Source: Arthrobacter sp. OAP107
GTDB lineage: Bacteria; Actinomycetota; Actinomycetes; Actinomycetales; Micrococcaceae
Reading direction: 5' to 3'
Length of the DNA: 64,000 bases
Assembly: GCF_040546765.1 (NCBI RefSeq)
Contig: NZ_JBEPOK010000001.1
Coordinates: 3,906,001 to 3,970,000, forward strand
The position numbers and the translations under genes are program-made. The notes under the pieces are model-generated. The model ran no database searches. It was not told the origin of the DNA and saw nothing but the letters and a program-made list of their open reading frames with translations. Position 1 is the stretch's first letter; every line of letters starts with the position of its first letter. Positions 49,101 through 56,992 of this stretch are shown here, in pieces.

Positions 49101-49614
49101 CAGCGGCCGGTTCGAAGCGAAAAAGCCGATCAGCGGGGGCTGGAACATCATGACCAGCGTCGTTGCGCCCGGTGACTTCAATGGTGACCGCAAGCCCGAC
49201 CTGGTGGCCCGCGACAAGGCCGGAGCCCTCTGGCTCTACGCCGGTGACGGCCGCGGCAAGTACGCCCCTAAGAAGACGATCGGCTCGGGCTGGAACGGCA
49301 TGACAATTGTGGGCGTCGGCGATATCACCAGCGACGGCAAGTCTGATCTGGTCGCCCGTGACCAGGCCGGTACCCTGTGGCTCTACGCCGGCAAGGGCAA
49401 CGGCTTTGTGTCGGCTAAGACGAAGATCGGCTCGGGCTGGAGCGGCATGTCCCTGCTGATCGGGCCTGGCGATTTCAGCGGAGACCGCAAAAACGACCTG
49501 ATGGCCCGCGACAAGGCCGGCAACTTGTGGCTCTACGCGGGCAAGGGCGACGGCTATGTGTCGGCTAAGAAGAAGATCGGCTGGGGCTGGAATGCGATGA
49601 AGAACATTCTCTGA
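46123..49614 (+). CDS. Large secreted protein with duplicated unknown domain, chitobiase-C-like and FG-GAP-like repeats
   Basis: 1163 residues from ATG 46123. A signal peptide with a basic n-region ('KVRLARRRRTVAILGLGAVL') ends near residue 40. A ~220-residue unit occurs twice (~65-300 and ~500-720); it contains 'LCLDAQGCPVV'/'LCLDDPLCPVV', 'FTHPYGV', 'GPFLRW' and 'GDPNVQHKV'/'GDGSTPHAV'. Between and after these are chitobiase C-terminal-like repeats ('IIYTTDGTDP', 'IYYTTDGSAP', 'IFFTTDGTDP', 'IFFTLDGSEP'). The last ~240 residues hold five FG-GAP/VCBS-type repeats ('DFNGDRKPDLVARDKAGALW' and variants). It is likely a surface or secreted binding protein; no catalytic domain is seen. Confidence 0.85.
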   Translation: MSAKRQDQKTRSKVRLARRRRTVAILGLGAVLASGLIALPPAVASLPAGGPGLAQSAVAGMVPAALPAGSGGVGPIDPANGYPYWYADGGDAEKGLEPVRLELCLDAQGCPVVGVNYDPSQPLSIPGNFPEESFWWSGETSLTLPGGADARLIMAQEAAFSGLGDVVQGQQNGFARLRIRLDDGVPGQRYTFTHPYGVDVLTADDRGRVRYTEDIGCMQQPCSWDEPSKGRLGPFLRWDPAVAPAAPEGFIGDPNVQHKVVGSPHNTDYFEVAGPAGGAGTPESARTDLFAVQGKIATLKAGVDKPGGLYNSRQTVRIQASLPDKAKIIYTTDGTDPGFNEDGSVNGTVFVPEADDMSAAATVEMATPGVTTLKYMAVDLEDNGKTTAVYTEEYELDATRPWLEASPDTAAGPLAGPQAVTFTGTTNDPSVAPDIYYTTDGSAPGLTEEGEPAGSTREYTGPVLLGLSTTIRAVAVDPATGTAGEVRSFPFKVRNLSEVGPAGEHGFPLWLKDNGWEGQEPVQLDLCLDDPLCPVVDVLPDPAQPASFPDNFPGEAFWFASDASITVGGEDIRLTLGSEAAFGADAVQDNAQVAFGRVRVRGDAVFEPGATYRFTHPYGVLDLTANADGNINYTEDLGALNATGDFSALLEARIGPFLRWTEGAPEGYLGDGSTPHAVTGSPYGTNVFKVEKITAADGEELADAEVLGETDQFVVQGRMTGATAPEPTPTATTAGGVFATDQLVTLQATPENAQIFFTTDGTDPTTASTPYTEPIPISTEGTTTLKFIAVAFGITSAVVTETFTVDKTAPALSANVEGSQVPAGTPVTLSANEDASIFFTLDGSEPTKDSTRYSAPVTLTGGQTLRALAVDAAGNASSIGSWTAAAGTGGETPVDPPTDVPVDPPTEAPVTKDSAGHDFNGDSRADLVSTDTSGKLWLYPGNGNGGFAPKKQAGAGWNSMTSVVSPGDTNGDGKSDLVARDAAGKLWLYPGTGSGRFEAKKPISGGWNIMTSVVAPGDFNGDRKPDLVARDKAGALWLYAGDGRGKYAPKKTIGSGWNGMTIVGVGDITSDGKSDLVARDQAGTLWLYAGKGNGFVSAKTKIGSGWSGMSLLIGPGDFSGDRKNDLMARDKAGNLWLYAGKGDGYVSAKKKIGWGWNAMKNIL

Positions 49615-49660
49615 TCCGTTCCCGGACACGCCGCACCAGCTGCAGAGCATCATCACCAAC

Positions 49661-49692
49661 GTTGCCCCCGCCGGCCTTCCAGTGGGGGCAAC
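49661..49692 (+). terminator. Terminator after the large secreted protein
   Basis: A perfect 9-bp stem GTTGCCCCC/GGGGGCAAC around a 14-base loop, followed by TGTTTGTTT, 46 bases past the stop. Confidence 0.85.
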
Positions 49693-49750
49693 TGTTTGTT
49701 TCGGGAAGTCCCAGCATTGTTACTTTCCGGCCCGGACTCCATAGGGCATC

Positions 49751-50332
49751 ATGGCTGTTGTGCCCAGTGAGCCCGCGTCCGACAGTCAGCCCGTTGACGG
49801 CGCGGCTGCGCCCTTGGATGGCAAATCTCCGGAACCGCGGCGCGGCCGTCCGGCCGGCACATTCGAGGGCGGCCATCCGCTTCACACCGGCAGACGCTAC
49901 CCGTTCCGGACCCAAATGGCGGTCGCCTACGTGGTGCTGGCCATGACGTGCGCCCGCATCACGTCCACCATGGTGATTAGCCCTGACCCTGACCGGGCCA
50001 TCACGCTGGGGATAACGATCGTCGTCGTCGCACCGCTGGCCTCCATGGCCGTCATGGTGCTCCTTGGATTGCCGCTGAGGCTGGTGCCGAAGCTGCGGCG
50101 GTGGTGGATCGCCAACGGGGAAATATCCGTGGCGGGAATCATCATGGGATGCCTGGCCATAGCTGCTGCATACGTCCGTGGCCACCAGCAGGAAGGCACG
50201 GCCGAAGGAAGACACTATTCGGCATGGATTCCCGATTACCCAATGCTGTTTGCCGGGTGGTTAGTGATGGCGTTCTTCCTGACGCACGTTTGGTTTCCGC
50301 CCCGCTGGCGGCGCACCTCCACTCGAGGCTAG
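49751..50332 (+). CDS. Membrane protein of unknown function
   Basis: 193 residues. A Pro/Gly-rich polar N-terminus (~1-50) is followed by four hydrophobic segments (~55-75, 80-108, 125-145, 165-185). The family is not recognised. The start at ATG 49751 has no clear ribosome site. It stands alone between a terminator and a 358-base gap. Confidence 0.65.
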   Translation: MAVVPSEPASDSQPVDGAAAPLDGKSPEPRRGRPAGTFEGGHPLHTGRRYPFRTQMAVAYVVLAMTCARITSTMVISPDPDRAITLGITIVVVAPLASMAVMVLLGLPLRLVPKLRRWWIANGEISVAGIIMGCLAIAAAYVRGHQQEGTAEGRHYSAWIPDYPMLFAGWLVMAFFLTHVWFPPRWRRTSTRG

Positions 50333-50653
50333 GCATACCGGACAGAACCTACAATCGGGTGGTAAAAAAACTGGGCTTTGCCTGCCGGGGTGGACCAGTC
50401 CCCCTATTTTGGTGGCCGACTGCGGGCCCGCTTCGAGGGTTTCCCATACTTTTCCCAAGGTTCGAGCGGAGAGTTGTGTCTGTCCGCAAGTTGATCTGAC
50501 ACCGACGTTCGCGGGACAGGTAGCTGGCTGGCCGTGCTCAGTGGTACGGCCCGCCCAACTCCTTTCCGCGAGCACATTCGGCCCGGAACGCACTGGTCTC
50601 GGCGTTTCGGACAGTCGGCCACCGTCCCGCCGGTGGCGCGCCGCCATTGCAGC
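50333..50653. other. Leader region of the NodB-GT2 gene; no gene seen
   Basis: About 320 bases with AT-rich patches (GGTAAAAAAACTGGG near 50365) but no complete gene. No known riboswitch is recognised by eye, including c-di-GMP classes, although the downstream gene makes an exopolysaccharide. Confidence 0.4.
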
Positions 50654-50669
50654 ACCGGCATGTGCCGGT
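50654..50669 (+). promoter_or_regulatory. Perfect inverted repeat in the 5' leader of the NodB-GT2 gene
   Basis: ACCGGCATGTGCCGGT, 7-base arms around TG, ends 21 bases before ATG 50691 and followed by ATTTTC. It could be an operator or a hairpin acting on translation. Confidence 0.45.
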
Positions 50670-50690
50670 ATTTTCAACACGAGGAGACCA

Positions 50691-53039
50691 ATGAAGCACC
50701 GGACACCGAGGCTGCCATCATCCGCCGGACCAGTGTTTTACGACCCGAGCGGCCGGCGCTGGCGCCGCATTTTGAACAGTTCCCTGACCCTGGTGCTCGT
50801 GGCTACCCTTTCCATGGTGTGGATTCTGCCCGGCGCCACGGCTCCGCTGTGGAAGGCCGAGATAAACCAGTCAGCGGATTATCCGCGCCAGCTTCTGGCT
50901 TCCGGCGACGACGAGGACATCCCCTGGCTCGGGCAGGACACTGGTTTCGCCTTTGACCGGATGGCGGTGGTCGAACGCAAGGGGGGCAAGGTTTTCCTGA
51001 AGGACCCGTTCAGCACCACAGTGTTCAGGCAGGTGACCGACCCGGATGAACTGGACCTGATCGGGAACCGCCCCTACGTCCTGGACTCCTACGGGGAACC
51101 TGCGGACCACACGCTAATGCTGACCTTCGACGACGGCCCTGACCCCACGTACACACCGGAAGTTTTGGACCTGCTCTCACGCGAACACGTCCCAGCCACG
51201 TTCTTCACACTTGGCGATAACATCGTCAAGAACCCCGATGTCTTTAAGCGGATCATCCGGGAGGGGCACATGGTGGGCAACCACACCATGTCGCACATCA
51301 ATTTCTGGGACCATGACAATTCCTTCAACCGCGAACAGATCATCGGCACGGACCGGGTCATGCGCGCAACGGACGGGTACGGTTCGAGGCTGTTCCGCAT
51401 TCCCACCGGCGACCCGGAGAACAATGCCCTGGCCCTGCTGCAGGCCCAGCAACTGGGCTACCTCCACATCAACATGGACCTGGACACCAGGGACTGGGAC
51501 CACGCTCCGGGCGAGGCGATCGCACCTCCCAGCCTGGACGGCAAGGGCCACATCGTCCTGGTACATGACGGCGGCGGGAACCGCTCGGCCACCATTCAGA
51601 TGCTGAAGGCCTTCATTCCCAAGGCCAAGGCACTGGGCTACAAATTCACCACCGTCCAGCCGCTGCTGCCCAAGGAATACGTTCCTGAACACAGCGTCGG
51701 CGCCACCGTCGATGATCACCTGACCCTGGCCACCTACACCTCAACCCTGGTCACGCCCAACGTCCTGATCGGCTGGCTGTTCTGGTTCGGCGTCGGATCC
51801 CTGACCCTGCTCACCTTCCTGTACGTGGTCCTCGCCCTAATCAGCAACCGCCGCATGAAAAAACGCTCCTGGAACACTGTCCCGGACACCGACTGGCCCT
51901 TCGTCAGTGTGGTCCTGCCCGTCTACAACGAAGAACCCGTGGTCGCCAAGACCCTGGACGCCCTCAGAGCCAGCGACTACACCAACTTCGAAGTCGTCGC
52001 CGTCAACGACGGCTCCACCGACGGCACCGCCGCCGTCCTGAACGAGTACGCAAAAGAATGGCCACAACTGCGGGTCATCCACCAGGTCAACGGAGGCAAA
52101 TCCGTGGCCAGCAACAACGGCATCGACAACTCCCGCGGCGACGTCGTCGTCACCCTTGACGGGGACACCCTGTTCGAACCCCAGACCATCAAAGCCTTCG
52201 CCCGGCACTTCCTCGCACCCGCCCACGGCAAGGAAGTCGGCGCTGTTGCCGGCCACGTCAAAGTCGGCAACCGCCGCAACATCCTTACCGCCTGGCAAAG
52301 CCTGGAATACCTCTCCGGCATCTGCGTCACCCGCATGGCCGAAGGCCTCATGGGCGCCATCTCCATCTGCCCCGGCGCCTGCGCCGCCTGGCGCCGGGAG
52401 GCGCTCGTCCAGGCCGGAGGTTACTCCCACGACACCCTCGCCGAAGACGCCGACCTCACCCTCTCCCTGCAGCGCCTCGGCTACAGCATCGTCCAGGAAA
52501 ACGAAGCCGTCGCCTGGACCGAAGCACCCATGACCGTCAAAGGCCTCTTCAAACAACGCCTCCGCTGGACCTACGGCAACATCCAGACCCTCTACAAACA
52601 CCGCGGCATGCTCCTGAACCCCCGCTACGGCGCCCTGGGCCTGCTCACCATGCCCTACGCCCTCCTCTCGGTCCTGGTACCACTGGTCTTCATGCCCATG
52701 ACCCTCATCGTCGCCGCGGTCAGCCTGTCCAAGGGCGAATGGCAAGCCATCGCCGTCTTCGCAATCTTCGTCGCCGCAACCCACATGATCATCTCCCTCG
52801 TCGCCGTCATCATGGTCCACGAAGACCCGCGCCACCTCCTCATCGTCCCCATCTACCGACTCATCTACGAACCCCTCCGCGCCTACGTACTCGTCGGCTC
52901 CCTCGTCCAGGCCCTCCGCGGACACGCCGTGGGCTGGTACAAACCAGAACGAACCAACACCGTCACCGCCCCAGCCGCCACAAACACGACCCCACAAGAA
53001 ACAGAACCCACGCCGCAATCCCATGTGGTGGTCCAGTGA
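50691..53039 (+). CDS. Bifunctional polysaccharide deacetylase (NodB) - GT2 glycosyltransferase
   Basis: 782 residues. A membrane helix (~30-50) leads to a NodB deacetylase domain (~135-330) with 'LTFDDGPDPTYTPEVLDLLS' (catalytic Asp-Asp), 'HTMSH' (metal His pair) and 'VHDGGG'. A second helix (~360-385) leads to a processive GT2 synthase domain (~405-640) with 'VNDGSTDGT', 'DGDT', 'AEDADLT' and 'QRLRW' (Q-x2-RW), then 3-4 C-terminal helices. The GT2 part should polymerise and export a glycan of the poly-GlcNAc or hyaluronan type, while the NodB part deacetylates it outside. ATG 50691 follows 'CGAGGAGACCA'. Confidence 0.92.
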   Translation: MKHRTPRLPSSAGPVFYDPSGRRWRRILNSSLTLVLVATLSMVWILPGATAPLWKAEINQSADYPRQLLASGDDEDIPWLGQDTGFAFDRMAVVERKGGKVFLKDPFSTTVFRQVTDPDELDLIGNRPYVLDSYGEPADHTLMLTFDDGPDPTYTPEVLDLLSREHVPATFFTLGDNIVKNPDVFKRIIREGHMVGNHTMSHINFWDHDNSFNREQIIGTDRVMRATDGYGSRLFRIPTGDPENNALALLQAQQLGYLHINMDLDTRDWDHAPGEAIAPPSLDGKGHIVLVHDGGGNRSATIQMLKAFIPKAKALGYKFTTVQPLLPKEYVPEHSVGATVDDHLTLATYTSTLVTPNVLIGWLFWFGVGSLTLLTFLYVVLALISNRRMKKRSWNTVPDTDWPFVSVVLPVYNEEPVVAKTLDALRASDYTNFEVVAVNDGSTDGTAAVLNEYAKEWPQLRVIHQVNGGKSVASNNGIDNSRGDVVVTLDGDTLFEPQTIKAFARHFLAPAHGKEVGAVAGHVKVGNRRNILTAWQSLEYLSGICVTRMAEGLMGAISICPGACAAWRREALVQAGGYSHDTLAEDADLTLSLQRLGYSIVQENEAVAWTEAPMTVKGLFKQRLRWTYGNIQTLYKHRGMLLNPRYGALGLLTMPYALLSVLVPLVFMPMTLIVAAVSLSKGEWQAIAVFAIFVAATHMIISLVAVIMVHEDPRHLLIVPIYRLIYEPLRAYVLVGSLVQALRGHAVGWYKPERTNTVTAPAATNTTPQETEPTPQSHVVVQ

Positions 53040-53405
53040 GGCTGTGGCAACCTTCATGACAGCAACACCAGTTCTATCCCCGCGTCCCACTTGCCAAGGT
53101 GGGTGAACTCCGAAGACGAAGCTGCGGGCTTGGCTTCGGGCAGGAGGGGCGGCCTCGACGCATTACCCCATGATGTGTCGATGCTCCTCCGGGACGGGCC
53201 GGCGACGGAGTGCCTTCGACATTAGGCACTCCCCCAGACCGTCGTCGGCCCGTTCCCTATGTCCAGGATTCGGTACACCCGCCGTCAAAAGTTCGCCCCG
53301 CAGGCGCATTCCTGTTCTTGTGCCTCGTGTCATCGGCACTTCCGAGGCCAGGCGGGTGGCGCAAACCAGAGCGCCGTCAGCCGGAAGACGCCGGAATACG
53401 TCCCC
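53040..53405. other. Region without a supported gene
   Basis: About 365 bases after the NodB-GT2 gene. Frames through it lack ribosome sites and protein-like composition. It leads into the duplicated segment at 53406 and looks like decayed DNA. Confidence 0.4.
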
Positions 53406-53665
53406 GGCGGGACGGCGTGGGGTTCCCGGTCCGGAGTCAGGGCGCGTAAGCCGCCCAATCCGCCACGCGTCCGGTCAGGCAGGGGCAGTACGACGGCGGC
53501 CAACGAGCCGCCTGCCCCGCTCACCATGGCGACGGCCAGCAGGGAGGAAAGTCCAGCACCGGCGCTCGACAACTATGCCGGGTTCATCGCACGGCTGGAC
53601 GCCGGGGCCCGGCAGGCTCACTCCGCGGGGGGATCCCCTGGCCACTGCCCTCGGAGCAGAGCCTG
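53406..53665 (+). repeat. Diverged, rearranged copy of the 5' end of the 63625 gene
   Basis: Bases ~53445-53665 match ~63674-63887 closely (shared blocks such as ACGACGGCGGCCAACG, AGCAGGGAGGAAAGTCC and CTCGACAACTATGCCGGGTT). The first 35 bases (53406-53440) match 63640-63673 only as reverse complement, so this copy has a micro-inversion. Indels break the frame. Confidence 0.8.
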
Positions 53666-54075
53666 TGCAACCTCACCAACCGGGCCGTGGAGATGGAACT
53701 GGTCCCGGCACTGCGCCACACCGGAATCGCGCTTCTCCGCTACAGCCCCCTCAGCGCGGGGCTGCTCGCGAGGCCCTCGACGCCGCAGAATCCGGCCGCC
53801 GCGAACCGGTCCATCCACAGCTGGAAAGGCACCGCAATCAGCTCGCCGGGTACGAAAAGTTGTGCCGGGAGCTGGGCGCGGGACCGGCGGAGGTGGCGCT
53901 GGCCTGGCTGCTCCGGAACCCGGCAGTCTCCGCCACGCTCGTCGGACCACGCACAGTCGAGGAGCTCCGCGGAGCCCTCGGTGCAGTCTCGGTGCAGCTG
54001 GATGCAGGGGGATGGAACGGCTCGACCGGATCTGGCCCGGACCAGGCGAAGCCCCGCAGGCCTATGCCTGATGAT
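53640..54075 (+). pseudogene. Aldo/keto reductase C-terminal remnant, several frameshifts
   Basis: The remnant starts at a junction inside the duplicated segment. One frame gives 'NLTNRAVEMELVPALRHTGI' and 'LLRYSPLSAGLLA'. A second frame continues with 'QLAGYEKLCRELGAGPAEVA' and 'LAWLLRNPAVSATLVGPRTV'. A third ends with 'LDRIWPGPGEAPQAYA'. Together they form the C-terminal half of an aldo/keto reductase, broken by two frameshifts and lacking the N-terminal half and catalytic residues. It is unlike the intact AKR at 55977. Confidence 0.8.
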
Positions 54076-54124
54076 CAGGCCCGGCTGTGAAATCGATGCC
54101 GTGCCTGGCACGCCGAGCGCCGCT

Positions 54125-54148
54125 GGTTGAGCCTGTCGAAACCAGGAA
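54125..54148. repeat. REP-like palindromic repeat
   Basis: CTGGTTGAGCCTGTCGAAAC followed by CAGG; the ends CTGGTT and AACCAG are complementary. It matches the elements at 21157, 21998 and 27503 and lies between two stops. Confidence 0.6.
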
Positions 54149-54151
54149 AGG

Positions 54152-54469
54152 TCAGTTCCCCTGCCCCGGACCGGCGGCGAAGACGTCCTTCGCGGCCGTC
54201 ATGGCCGACATGGCCTTGGGCCAGCCGGCGTAGAAGGCGAGGTGCGTGATGGCCTCGATCATCTCCTGCTCAGTGAGGCCGTTCTTCTTGGCGTAGTCGA
54301 GGTGGAAGGTCAGCTGCTCGGTGTTGCCGCCGGCCACCAGCGCCGCGACCGTGATGAGGCTGCGGTCACGCGGGGAGAGCCCGGGGCGTTCCCACACCTG
54401 GCCGAACAGGACGTCGTTTGTGTAGCCGACAAGCGCGGGGGCGAAGTCGGCGAGGGGGTTTTCGGGCAT
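54152..54469 (-). CDS. Carboxymuconolactone decarboxylase-family protein
   Basis: 105 residues, all helical: 'DVLFGQVWERPGLSPRDRSL', 'ITVAALVAGGNTEQLTFHLD', then 'GLTEQEMIEAITHLAFYAGW'. It lacks the CxxC of AhpD peroxidases, so it is on the CMD side of the family and probably not a peroxidase. CMD proteins of this type often accompany AKR/cupin genes in soil actinobacteria, as they do here. ATG 54469 follows 'GAAAGGAAGAACCACC'. Confidence 0.85.
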   Translation of the reverse strand: MPENPLADFAPALVGYTNDVLFGQVWERPGLSPRDRSLITVAALVAGGNTEQLTFHLDYAKKNGLTEQEMIEAITHLAFYAGWPKAMSAMTAAKDVFAAGPGQGN

Positions 54470-54631
54470 GGTGGTTCTTCCTTTCAGCGGGCACCGGGGG
54501 TCGACCGGTCATGAGACCCAGTCAACCCGCGCCTGGGACAGCGCGGGAGCCCCGGCCGGTACGGGGTCCGCCGAAGCATGGTACTGACAGGGCCTCCCGC
54601 GGAACCGGACGGTGGACGTAGCGTGGTCGGC

Positions 54632-55500
54632 ATGGACAACCGCAGCGAGATCCGTGAGTTCCTCGGCACCCGGCGCGCGAAGCTCACCCCGGAGCAGGCT
54701 GGCCTGCCCTCGTTCGGTGGCACGCGGCGCGTCCCGGGGCTGCGTCGTGAAGAGGTCGCGCTGCTGGCCGGCGTCTCGGTGGAGTACTACACCAAACTCG
54801 AACGCGGCTTGCCGGGGTCTCCGAAAGCGTGCTCGAGTCGCTCGCCAGGGCGCTCCAGCTTAACGAAGCCGAACGCGAGCACCTCTACAATCTGGCCCGG
54901 GCCGCGTCACCTTCGGCGCGGCCGCGGCGCAAGCCCAGCGGGGCTGTGACGCCCAGCGTCCAGAGGCTGCTGGACTCCATGGTCGGCGTGCCCGCGTTCG
55001 TCCGCAACGGCCGGCTGGACATCCTGGCGATCAACGGCCTCGGGCGTGCGTTGTACTCCGAGGCGTACAACCAGACCACCGGAACCGTGAACCTCGCACG
55101 TTTCGCCTTCCTCGACCACCGCTCACACGTCCTGTACCCCGACTGGGAGAAGGCGGCTGACACCTCGGTCGCGATCCTGCACACCGAGGCGGGCCGTGAC
55201 CCGTTCAACAAGTCCCTGACCGAACTGATCGGGGAGCTGTCCACCTGCTCGGAGGACTTCCGCACCCGCTGGGCACGGCATGACGTGCGCCTTCACCGGG
55301 GAGGCTACAAGGACTTCCGCCACCCCGCCGTCGGAGATCTCCACCTGGCGTTCGACGCCCTGATGCTCCCGAACGCTCCCGGGCTCACCCTCACCGCCTA
55401 CAGCGCCGACCCCGGCACCCCGTCGGAGGACGGCCTCCGGCTGCTCGCCAGCTGGGCGGCGACAGAATCAACTTCCACAACCAGCAAGGAGAACGCATGA
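54632..55500 (+). pseudogene. Frameshifted MmyB-like HTH regulator
   Basis: The first frame from ATG 54632 gives an XRE-type HTH ('RSEIREFLGTRRAKLTPEQA', 'RVPGLRREEVALLAGVSVEY'). After 'YTKLERG' it becomes unrelated. The rest continues in another frame from about 54829 ('LESLARALQLNEAEREHLYN', then the MmyB-like ligand domain with 'VPAFVRNGRLDILAINGLGR') to the stop at 55500. The intact paralogue at 56993-57889 has 'LERGNLTGVSDSILESLARA', so about four bases are missing near 54803-54812. It could be a pseudogene or a sequencing error. Its end overlaps the cupin gene by 4 bases. Confidence 0.8.
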
Positions 55501-55904
55501 ACATCGAACCCACCAACCCCACCGGCAAGAACCCGCCCGAGCAGTTCGTCGGTGACGTGTGGCTGGACCCCATCGCGCTTCCCCACGAAGGCGACCAGCG
55601 AATGGTGGTCGCGACCGTGCGGTTCGCCCCCGGCGCCCGCACCGCCTGGCACTCCCACGCCCGCGGCCAGTACCTCCGCGTCACCCAGGGCGTCGCCCGG
55701 TTCGGCGGGCGCGACGGCATCATCATCGAGGTCCACCCCGGCCAGACCCTGTACACCCCACCCGGCGAAGAGCACTGGCACGCTGCCGCACCCGGCTGCT
55801 TCATGGAGCACATCGCCATGCTGGAGAACGGTGACGACCCGGCCAAGACCACCATCTGGGGCGAGCACATCACCGACGACGAGTACAACGGCACCCGGTC
55901 CTGA
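55497..55904 (+). CDS. Cupin-domain protein
   Basis: 135 residues, single cupin beta-barrel. Metal-binding residues are visible in motif 1 'ARTAWHSHARGQYLRVTQG' and motif 2 'GQTLYTPPGEEHWHAA'. Related small cupins include hydroxynitrile lyase-like and carboxymuconolactone-associated proteins. ATG 55497 overlaps the upstream regulator's stop (ATGA), so translation was coupled to the regulator, now frameshifted. Function in this cluster is not known. Confidence 0.85.
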   Translation: MNIEPTNPTGKNPPEQFVGDVWLDPIALPHEGDQRMVVATVRFAPGARTAWHSHARGQYLRVTQGVARFGGRDGIIIEVHPGQTLYTPPGEEHWHAAAPGCFMEHIAMLENGDDPAKTTIWGEHITDDEYNGTRS

Positions 55905-55976
55905 TACCGCCGCCCGGGATCGGCCGACGCGGCAAGCATCACGATCAGAGCACCGACAAACAACGGAGACCGAACA

Positions 55977-56963
55977 ATGCACACACGTACTCTCGGACAG
56001 GGCCTGAACGTCTCGGCGGTCGGGCTGGGCTGCATGGGCATTTCGCAAAGCTACGGACCCAACCCCGGCAGCCGTGAGGACATGATCGCCGTAATCCGCT
56101 CCGCCTACGACCTCGGGGTGACTTTCTTCGACACTGCCGAGGTGTACGGGCCGTACGTGAACGAGGAACTGGTCGGCGAAGCCTTGGAGCCGATCCGTCA
56201 CCAGGTACAGGTGGCCACCAAGTTCGGGTGGCGCATCGAGGACGGAAAGAGCGTCGGCCTGGACAGCCGGCCCGAGCAGATCCGGCGCGTCGCCGACGCC
56301 TCACTGAAGCGTCTTCGGACCGACGTGATCGACCTGTTCTACCAGCACCGCGTCGACCCCGGCGTTCCCATCGAGGACGTCGCCGGCACCGTCGGTGAGC
56401 TGATCGCGGAAGGCAAGGTCCGGCACTTCGGTCTGTCGGAAGCATCTGCAGGGACCATCCGTCGCGCGCACGGGGTCCAGCCGGTGGCGGCGGTCCAGAG
56501 CGAGTACTCCCTGTGGACCCGCGATCCCGAGGCGGAGGTGCTTCCGACGCTCGCTGAGCTGGGCATCGGGTTTGTGCCGTTCAGTCCTCTCGGCAAGGGC
56601 TTCCTCACCGGCACCGTCAACACGGATACCGCCTTCTCCGCGGGAGACGTCCGCGCCACGATCCCCCGGTTCAGCCAGGAGAACCGCTCCGCAAACGCCG
56701 CACTCGTCGAGCACGTCGCCGGCCTCGCCCGCAGCAAGGGCGCCAGCCCCGCGCAGATCGCGTTGGCGTGGCTGCTCACCCAGCAGCCGTGGATCGTGCC
56801 CATTCCCGGCACGCGGAGCACCTCCAGGATCGAGGAGAACACCGGCGCCACGTCCGTGGCCCTGTCCGCGGACGAGGTCGCGGACCTCGATGCACTCGCT
56901 CAGCGGATTGGCGTGCAGGGCGCCCGCTACAACGACCAGCACCTGGGATACGTCAACCGCTGA
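55977..56963 (+). CDS. Aldo/keto reductase
   Basis: 328 residues, complete TIM barrel. The catalytic tetrad is seen as Asp/Tyr in 'FFDTAEVYG', Lys in 'VATKFGW' and His in 'FYQHRVD'. The C-terminal NADPH-binding region has 'IPGTRSTSRIEENTGAT'. Members of this subgroup reduce small aldehydes and ketones with NADPH. ATG 55977 follows 'AACGGAGACCGAACA'. It is 72 bases after the cupin gene and convergent with the intact HTH regulator. Confidence 0.93.
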   Translation: MHTRTLGQGLNVSAVGLGCMGISQSYGPNPGSREDMIAVIRSAYDLGVTFFDTAEVYGPYVNEELVGEALEPIRHQVQVATKFGWRIEDGKSVGLDSRPEQIRRVADASLKRLRTDVIDLFYQHRVDPGVPIEDVAGTVGELIAEGKVRHFGLSEASAGTIRRAHGVQPVAAVQSEYSLWTRDPEAEVLPTLAELGIGFVPFSPLGKGFLTGTVNTDTAFSAGDVRATIPRFSQENRSANAALVEHVAGLARSKGASPAQIALAWLLTQQPWIVPIPGTRSTSRIEENTGATSVALSADEVADLDALAQRIGVQGARYNDQHLGYVNR

Positions 56964-56992
56964 GCGGTCCTCTTGCGATCCGCCCAGCGTTT

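Noticed and set aside
50333..50690. Possible c-di-GMP riboswitch before the exopolysaccharide gene
   Set aside because: No GEMM-type conserved core could be recognised by eye; only a short palindrome is supportable.
51837..53090. A long minus-strand frame opposite the GT2 domain
   Set aside because: It is a Gly/Asp/Val-rich shadow caused by strong C-ending codons in the GT2 gene.
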